Source of the DNA: Acidovorax sp. A1169
GTDB taxonomy: Bacteria > Pseudomonadota > Gammaproteobacteria > Burkholderiales > Burkholderiaceae_C
DNA: 64,000 bases
Reading direction: 5' to 3'
NCBI RefSeq assembly: GCF_030704685.1
Contig: NZ_JAUZDX010000011.1
Span: forward strand, 124,001-188,000
In this document: positions 60,154-64,000 of the stretch, piece after piece
Layout of the letters: each line of letters begins with the position of its first letter
Numbering within the stretch: the stretch's first letter is position 1
Program-made: the position numbers and the translations under genes
The notes under the pieces: generated by a model
Told to the model about the DNA's origin: nothing
The model's database searches: none
The model's input: the letters and a program-made list of their open reading frames with translations, nothing else

Positions 60154-60882
60154 TCAGGCCTCCCGTATGAACAGTGCCAGCGCCTCGCCGGTCAGCTCGT
60201 CCAGCGACTTGCCACCCTTGGGGGCAAACCACTGCACGGCCCAGTTCAGTGCGCCGAAAAGAAACAGGCGGGCCACGCCTGGGGTGGCCTGCAGTGCGCC
60301 CTGCCGTGACAGGGCGTCGAGCGTGGGCATCCAGGCGGCCTCGTAAGCGTCCTTGACGCGGGCGATCCCCTTGCGCTGCGCGGGCGTCAGCGAGCGCCAT
60401 TCGTACAGCATCACCGGGATGAAACCGCTGCGTGGGCCGAGCAGTATCTCGAAATGGTGGCGAATCAGCACCCGCAGCTGTTCATGTGGCGTGGCACCCG
60501 CGGGCAGGGCGGCCATCGCCTGCTGCTGGCTTTGCAGGGCCATGACCATGCCTTCGTTCATGACCGCGTGGAGCAGGGCGCCCTTGCTTTCGAAGTGGTA
60601 GAAGGGCGAGCCGCTGTGCATGCCCGCCGCCGCAGCGATGTCGCGTGTGGTGGTGGCCGCAAAGCCCTTGGTCAGGAATAGCTTGGCCGCGCCGTCCATG
60701 AGCTTGCGGCGACGGTTGCCGTCATCCACTTCTTCGGCGGTCTTGCGCGGGCGGCCGCGTGGGCGCCGTGGTTCTTCTGCCGCCGCGACGGCGGTTTTGC
60801 GGATGCGGGCGGCAGGCGTGGGAGGGGCTTCAGGGGGGCGGGGGAGCGGGGGACGTTTGCGCCGGACAACGGGGGTTTCCAT
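60154..60882 (-). CDS. TetR repressor with AT-hook-like extension (AtuR-like)
   Basis: A 242-residue regulator. The N-terminal 55 residues are unusual: Pro/Arg-rich with an AT-hook-like RRPRGRPRK (bases about 60740-60770). The TetR helix-turn-helix follows (DGAAKLFLTKGFAATTTRDI, GSPFYHFESKGALL), then a ligand domain with TetR_C-like helices. ATG 60882 is preferred over 60918 because it leaves the inverted-repeat operator in the leader. It precedes the atu-like operon by 3 bases and probably represses it; a candidate operator is at 60902-60941. Confidence 0.86.
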   Translation of the reverse strand: METPVVRRKRPPLPRPPEAPPTPAARIRKTAVAAAEEPRRPRGRPRKTAEEVDDGNRRRKLMDGAAKLFLTKGFAATTTRDIAAAAGMHSGSPFYHFESKGALLHAVMNEGMVMALQSQQQAMAALPAGATPHEQLRVLIRHHFEILLGPRSGFIPVMLYEWRSLTPAQRKGIARVKDAYEAAWMPTLDALSRQGALQATPGVARLFLFGALNWAVQWFAPKGGKSLDELTGEALALFIREA

Positions 60883-61195
60883 GCTTCGCACGATAGCAAA
60901 ACGCTTTATTTTTAGCAAGCAAGTGCTTTGTAAAAATAGCGGCGCAGGTTTTTGGCGTTCGTAGTTCCGGTTTTTTGGAGGGGGGCTCGGACGACGCCCA
61001 CAAAATTGTTCCCAATCGTTGATTCATCCATCAAGTTGAAACAGGCCGCGCTGCAAAAATGGCGGTTTGCGCGAAATTTTTCACGCTTTGTCGGTTTAAT
61101 GCTCGTAAAAGTGTTCTTTTGCGCATTGATGGTGATTTGGCGCGGCGGCGGTTATCCCCTACGCTCCGCGGTCCATTCAACGAGAGGCAGGTTTC
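60883..61195. other. Divergent region, TetR operon / YfaP-like gene
   Basis: 313 bases, AT-rich compared with the rest. The operator-like inverted repeat at 60902-60941 lies near the TetR start. The right part contains long A/T tracts and AGAGGCAGG before ATG 61196. No gene seen. Confidence 0.55.
60902..60941. promoter_or_regulatory. Candidate operator of the TetR-controlled operon
   Basis: A 40-base imperfect palindrome (CGCT-ATTTTTA-type arms) centred on a perfect AAGCA-AG-TGCTT at 60917-60928, starting 19 bases before the TetR start codon. Position and symmetry fit a TetR dimer site; its A/T-rich flanks could receive the AT-hook-like tail of the repressor. Confidence 0.55.
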
Positions 61196-62305
61196 ATGAA
61201 CACCTACGGCATTGCCCGTTGGGCGCGTTGCGCCGTCGTCACCGCGTCCGCAGTCCTGGCGCTTGGCGCTCAGGCGCAGGTCATCGATTTCTCCGGCACC
61301 CGCGGCGCGGGCGTCAATCAGACGGATGTACTGCTTGAGAATCTGCGCCTCCTGGTGCCGGTGCCCAATCCGCAGCAGCCGGGCACCACGACCACGGTGG
61401 AGTCCAACTACAACATCCTGTTCCGCTTCGACCCTGCCACCTTGCACCTGGTGCCGGTGGGTCTGCAGCAGACCGGCGGGTCGGGCTCGGTGCAGTGCGC
61501 CACGGCCCAGGTGACGGTGTTCGACGCGCTGCGGGGCGCGAACCAGCCCCTGGCGAATGCGTCGGTGACCCTGGGCACGCGCTCGGCCACCACCAATGCG
61601 CAGGGCGTGGCCTCTTTCGCGGGGCTGGCGCAAGGCTTCTTCACCGTGACCACGACGGCGCCCAACTACTCGCCCGCCAACCAGACGGTGCTGCTCAACT
61701 GTTCCGCCCCCAACCAGGTGGCGGTGGCCCTTTCGCCAGCCAGCGGCAGCGCGGGCGGACTGGCCGCCGGCCAGTTCCGCACCATCCTGACCTGGGGTGA
61801 GAACCCGCGCGACCTGGATTCGCATCTGACGGGCCCTGCTGCCAGCGCCAACTCGCGCTGGCATGTGTACTTTGGCGCCAAGACATCCGGCGACATGTGC
61901 GCGCTCGATGTGGATGACATCTCGTCCTATGGCCCGGAGACGGTGACCTGCCCGCCCACGGCCAGCGCGGCCACCGCGCTGCGCCCGGGCGTGTACCGCT
62001 ATTCGGTGCACCACTATTCGGGCTCGGGCAACCTGGGTACGTCGAATGCCAATGTGCGGCTGGAGCTTTCCAATGGGCAGGCCTATACCTTCACGCCCCC
62101 GGCTGCACCCTATACCGGCACCAACAATGTCTGGACGGTGTATGAGCTGACGGTGCTGGCCGATGGGTCGGTGGGCGTGGCGCCGGTCAATTCGGTGATG
62201 GCGAACGTATCGTCGAGCAGCGTGGCCCGCGAACTGCCGATCGCCGAAGGCACCGGCCTGGGCCAGGCCGAGAGCCCTTCAGTGTTCCGTAATCTGGTGA
62301 AATAG
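61196..62305 (+). CDS. Exported protein with YfaP-like (DUF2135) domain
   Basis: A 369-residue exported protein. A signal peptide (ARCAVVTASAVLALGAQA) is followed by a beta domain and a carboxypeptidase-like/CarD-type regulatory region (VTVFDALRGANQPLANASVT, GVASFAGLAQGFFTVTTTAP). The C-terminal domain begins TILTWGENPRDLDSHLTGP and contains SVHHYSGSGNL, the YfaP/DUF2135 signature. AGAGGCAGG precedes the start. It stands alone, with its own terminator at 62362-62391. Likely a periplasmic or surface protein; function unknown. Confidence 0.85.
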   Translation: MNTYGIARWARCAVVTASAVLALGAQAQVIDFSGTRGAGVNQTDVLLENLRLLVPVPNPQQPGTTTTVESNYNILFRFDPATLHLVPVGLQQTGGSGSVQCATAQVTVFDALRGANQPLANASVTLGTRSATTNAQGVASFAGLAQGFFTVTTTAPNYSPANQTVLLNCSAPNQVAVALSPASGSAGGLAAGQFRTILTWGENPRDLDSHLTGPAASANSRWHVYFGAKTSGDMCALDVDDISSYGPETVTCPPTASAATALRPGVYRYSVHHYSGSGNLGTSNANVRLELSNGQAYTFTPPAAPYTGTNNVWTVYELTVLADGSVGVAPVNSVMANVSSSSVARELPIAEGTGLGQAESPSVFRNLVK

Positions 62306-62631
62306 CCGGGGCGGGCAGGCGCCGCAAGGTGTTTGAAATGTCCGTACCCTGCCCAATTCGAGCCCTGGCGCCCAAGGTGCCGGGGCTTTTTGCATTGCGT
62401 CGCGATTGTCTGAGGGGTGACAGATTGTTCTTCGCAACCATGTGGTTTTTCGCCAGGTTTGCAATGCTTTTGATAGCGATTGGGGTAATGTCGGCGAAGT
62501 TTTCAAGGAATTCGGCCCTGCTTTTTTTGCCCCGTGTACGAGCCTGGCTCACGCGCCGCAGTGCCTTTTTAGCAGAGACATTTGCAGGGTTAATGCGGCA
62601 GCACCGCTGGTGCCGGTGATAACGTAAGCGC
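62306..62631. other. Intergenic region with terminator
   Basis: 326 bases. Holds the terminator at 62362-62391; the rest is moderately AT-rich, and I see no promoter or gene that I could support before the 46-residue ORF. Confidence 0.45.
62362..62391 (+). terminator. Rho-independent terminator
   Basis: GCCCTGGC (62362-62369) pairs with GCCGGGGC (62379-62386, one T-G wobble) and is followed by TTTTT. It lies 57 bases after the YfaP-like gene. Confidence 0.7.
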
Positions 62632-62772
62632 ATGAACACACCGAACCAAACCCCTACGCCTTCGCCCTCCGGTCTTGATCCTCAAAAGGTACGCGCAGAT
62701 CTGGAGAACCTGTTTCGCCAGGCTGTGCCGCAGCCGGGCAAGCCTTCTGCCGACAAGCCCGCTGGCAAGTAA
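62632..62772 (+). CDS. Small hypothetical protein (46 aa)
   Basis: A 46-residue ORF, M-N-T-P-N-Q at the start, then VRADLENLFRQAVPQPG, a helix flanked by Pro-rich tails, ending KPAGK. Coding is suggested by its strong codon bias and the immediate terminator at 62793-62823. The ribosome site is poor (TAAGCG). I do not recognise the protein; its helix-plus-tail make-up could be an adaptor peptide. Real or not remains open. Confidence 0.45.
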   Translation: MNTPNQTPTPSPSGLDPQKVRADLENLFRQAVPQPGKPSADKPAGK

Positions 62773-62792
62773 GGCACCGAAAACCGCATTCA

Positions 62793-62830
62793 CGCCGCCC
62801 ATCCGCCTTGCGGATGGGCGGCGTTTGCTT
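62793..62830 (+). terminator. Rho-independent terminator
   Basis: Perfect 14-base stem CGCCGCCCATCCGC / GCGGATGGGCGGCG (62793-62806 and 62810-62823) with loop CTT, followed by TTTGCTTTGG. It ends the small ORF, which supports that this region is transcribed. Confidence 0.8.
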
Positions 62831-62849
62831 TGGTGGTCTGCACTCCGGT

Positions 62850-62945
62850 GGGTGATAACTTCGCTGCACCATCGGATGGTGATCATTGGTTTTCTGTATC
62901 AACGGCGTGTGGGCGCCGGTGATACAGTGGTGCAGCGATTCACCC
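62850..62945. repeat. Nested inverted repeats before the metalloprotease gene
   Basis: The outer arms GGGTGATAACTTCGCTGCACCA (62850-62871) and TGGTGCAGCGATTCACCC (62928-62945) pair imperfectly. The inner arms CTGTATCA and TGATACAG (62894-62901 and 62920-62927) pair perfectly, and CACCAT-CGG-ATGGTG (62868-62882) forms a further small hairpin. Alternative pairings compete, as in riboregulators. It ends 99 bases before the protease start. Confidence 0.55.
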
Positions 62946-63044
62946 TGCGGCCAGATCCTGCCTTTCCCCACTGACTTGCGACCTGCTTCACGGCGGGCTG
63001 GGGCGGTTTTGGAAGGAGATGGCCGCCCGCAAGAAAGCCCCGCC

Positions 63045-64000
63045 ATGGCCACCGTCTCCGATCTCCAGCGCATCGTGTACTCAGGCAACCCGCAGGCCGA
63101 TGCCCTGCTGGACAACCCGTCGCCGTGGAACTTTTTCCCCGATGGCCGCAAGGTGCTGTACTACACGTTTGACGCGAGTCCCGGCAGCGTGGCGGCTTCC
63201 GATGCGGGGCGCTCGATCACAGCATTCAACACAGCGCAGCAGCAGGCCACCCGGCAGATACTGCAGCATGCGGCGGCGGTCACGGGCATCGTGTTCACAG
63301 AGGTGGGCAGCTCGGCCCAGGCGGACCTCCATTTCGTGGCCACGAATATCCCGGGTGCATCGACGGCGGGATTGGCATCGACGTTCTACAACTACAGCTA
63401 CAACGGCAGCCAGACGTTGACCCAGCTGAATGCGGAGTCGGTGGTGTACCTGGACAACGTGGAGCATGCCGGCATCAACAACCAGCCCACGGCGGGCGGT
63501 GCCGGCTACGAGGTGCTGCTGCACGAGGTAGGGCATGCGCTGGGGCTGGCGCACCCGTTCGACTCCTCGCGGCCGCTGCCATCGGCGCAGGACAACACCA
63601 ACAACACCGTCATGTCGTATACGCATGCCGGCCCCTACAAGACCACGTTCCAGGCGTTCGATCTGCTGGCGCTGGACTGGATCTACGGGCGCGACGGCCT
63701 GGGCGGTGCCTGGGGCATGAATTCCACGAACGGCCCGACGCTGACCTTCGCCAGCCAGCCCAGCGGCACTGCGGGGCCGGACGTGTTCACCAGCACGCAG
63801 GCCAGCGAGACATTCAACGGTGCGGGAGGTGTGGACACCTTGGTGGCCCACGGCGCTCGCAGCGGCTACTCGCTCGCCCGCAAGGATGGTGGCTGGCAAC
63901 TGGTGGATGGCACTGCGGGCCGCGACGGTACCGACACCTTGCTGCAGATCGAGCGCGTGCGCTTTTCGGACCGCTCGGTGGCGCTGGACCTTGATGGTGC
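63045..64000 (+). CDS. Serralysin-like M10 metalloprotease, cut by right edge
   Basis: At least 318 residues of an extracellular zinc protease. No signal peptide, as expected of type I secretion substrates. The astacin/metzincin zinc motif HEVGHALGLAHP (near bases 63524-63559) and the Met-turn VMSYTHAG (near 63610) are intact. SETFNGAGGVDTLV marks the start of the RTX-type C-terminal part, and RVRFSDRSVALDL is the usual start of a T1SS-linked repeat region. The 3' end is beyond the window. ATG 63045 gives MATVSDLQRIVYSG; the other ATG at 63019 is out of frame. Substrate unknown. Confidence 0.87.
   Translation, partial: MATVSDLQRIVYSGNPQADALLDNPSPWNFFPDGRKVLYYTFDASPGSVAASDAGRSITAFNTAQQQATRQILQHAAAVTGIVFTEVGSSAQADLHFVATNIPGASTAGLASTFYNYSYNGSQTLTQLNAESVVYLDNVEHAGINNQPTAGGAGYEVLLHEVGHALGLAHPFDSSRPLPSAQDNTNNTVMSYTHAGPYKTTFQAFDLLALDWIYGRDGLGGAWGMNSTNGPTLTFASQPSGTAGPDVFTSTQASETFNGAGGVDTLVAHGARSGYSLARKDGGWQLVDGTAGRDGTDTLLQIERVRFSDRSVALDLDG

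Noticed and set aside
51501..60882. Leucine (liu) operon
   Set aside because: The liu order is dehydrogenase, carboxyltransferase, hydratase, biotin subunit, HMG-CoA lyase. Here an SDR comes first and the dehydrogenase lies between carboxyltransferase and hydratase, as in atuBCDEF. Kept as an alternative because single proteins cannot exclude it.
63019..63420. A 133-codon plus-strand frame at the start of the protease gene
   Set aside because: Arg/Ala/Ser-rich out-of-frame shadow; the frame from 63045 has the zinc motif and Met-turn.
1..64000. tRNA, rRNA, prophage or transposase genes
   Set aside because: Looked for clover-leaf tails, rRNA segments, integrase and transposase motifs by eye and found none that I could support.

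Overview
The window is 64 kb of high-GC DNA with tightly packed, often ATGA-coupled genes and no rRNA, tRNA, phage or IS genes that I can see. Gene content suggests a betaproteobacterium of the Comamonadaceae (Acidovorax-like): PHA phasin with an AlaLysPro tail, type III pantothenate kinase, FecR plus CHASE2-cyclase module, and an Atu-type terpenoid catabolic operon. The genus is an inference, not something the sequence proves.

Layout. 1-6 kb: housekeeping genes (YgjP-like metallopeptidase, persulfide dioxygenase-rhodanese fusion, LysM/BON protein, coaX, TPR protein, TetR, phasin). 6.2-8.2 kb: a two-module fatty acyl reductase closely resembling the Marinobacter enzyme that makes fatty alcohols. 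8.3-20.9 kb: plus-strand O-antigen/surface polysaccharide genes: rfbBDAC for dTDP-rhamnose, three coupled glycosyltransferases, a 1293-residue PIG-L/GT2/coiled-coil/GT2/GT2 protein and a methyltransferase fused to a degenerate GT2. 20.9-24.2 kb: a lipoprotein, a very highly expressed-looking exported protein and a Thr-Pro-linked exported protein sit inside the cluster. 24.5-34.2 kb: minus-strand second half, with a GspC-like protein, modification genes (GT2, methyltransferases, GNAT, LpxL-like acyltransferase, two tiny coupled ORFs) and the Wzt/Wzm ABC exporter.

34.3-40.5 kb: a Crp-family regulator diverges from a FecR - CHASE2/class III cyclase - TPR/beta-barrel operon, with a perfect TGTGA-N6-TCACA box between them. 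Both the regulator and the cyclase lack residues normally needed for cAMP binding or purine recognition. 41-51.4 kb: a surface-layer locus with two full-length RsaA-like S-layer paralogs, a solo copy of their N-terminal domain, a GT41 (SPINDLY/HMW1C-like) glycosyltransferase, a methyltransferase with a regulatory domain and a repeat-rich propeller-like protein. Similar Crp boxes and a shared 12-mer lie upstream of the two genes with highly expressed codon usage (21.8 and 41.0 kb), suggesting that one regulator coordinates the surface coat.

51.5-60.9 kb: a minus-strand catabolic operon ordered TetR - SDR - carboxyltransferase - acyl-CoA dehydrogenase - enoyl-CoA hydratase - biotin carboxylase - acyl-CoA dehydrogenase - BKACE. 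Its core matches atuBCDEF (citronellol/geraniol degradation). 61.2-64 kb: an exported YfaP-like protein, a 46-residue ORF, hairpin-rich spacer DNA and a serralysin-like M10 metalloprotease cut by the right edge.
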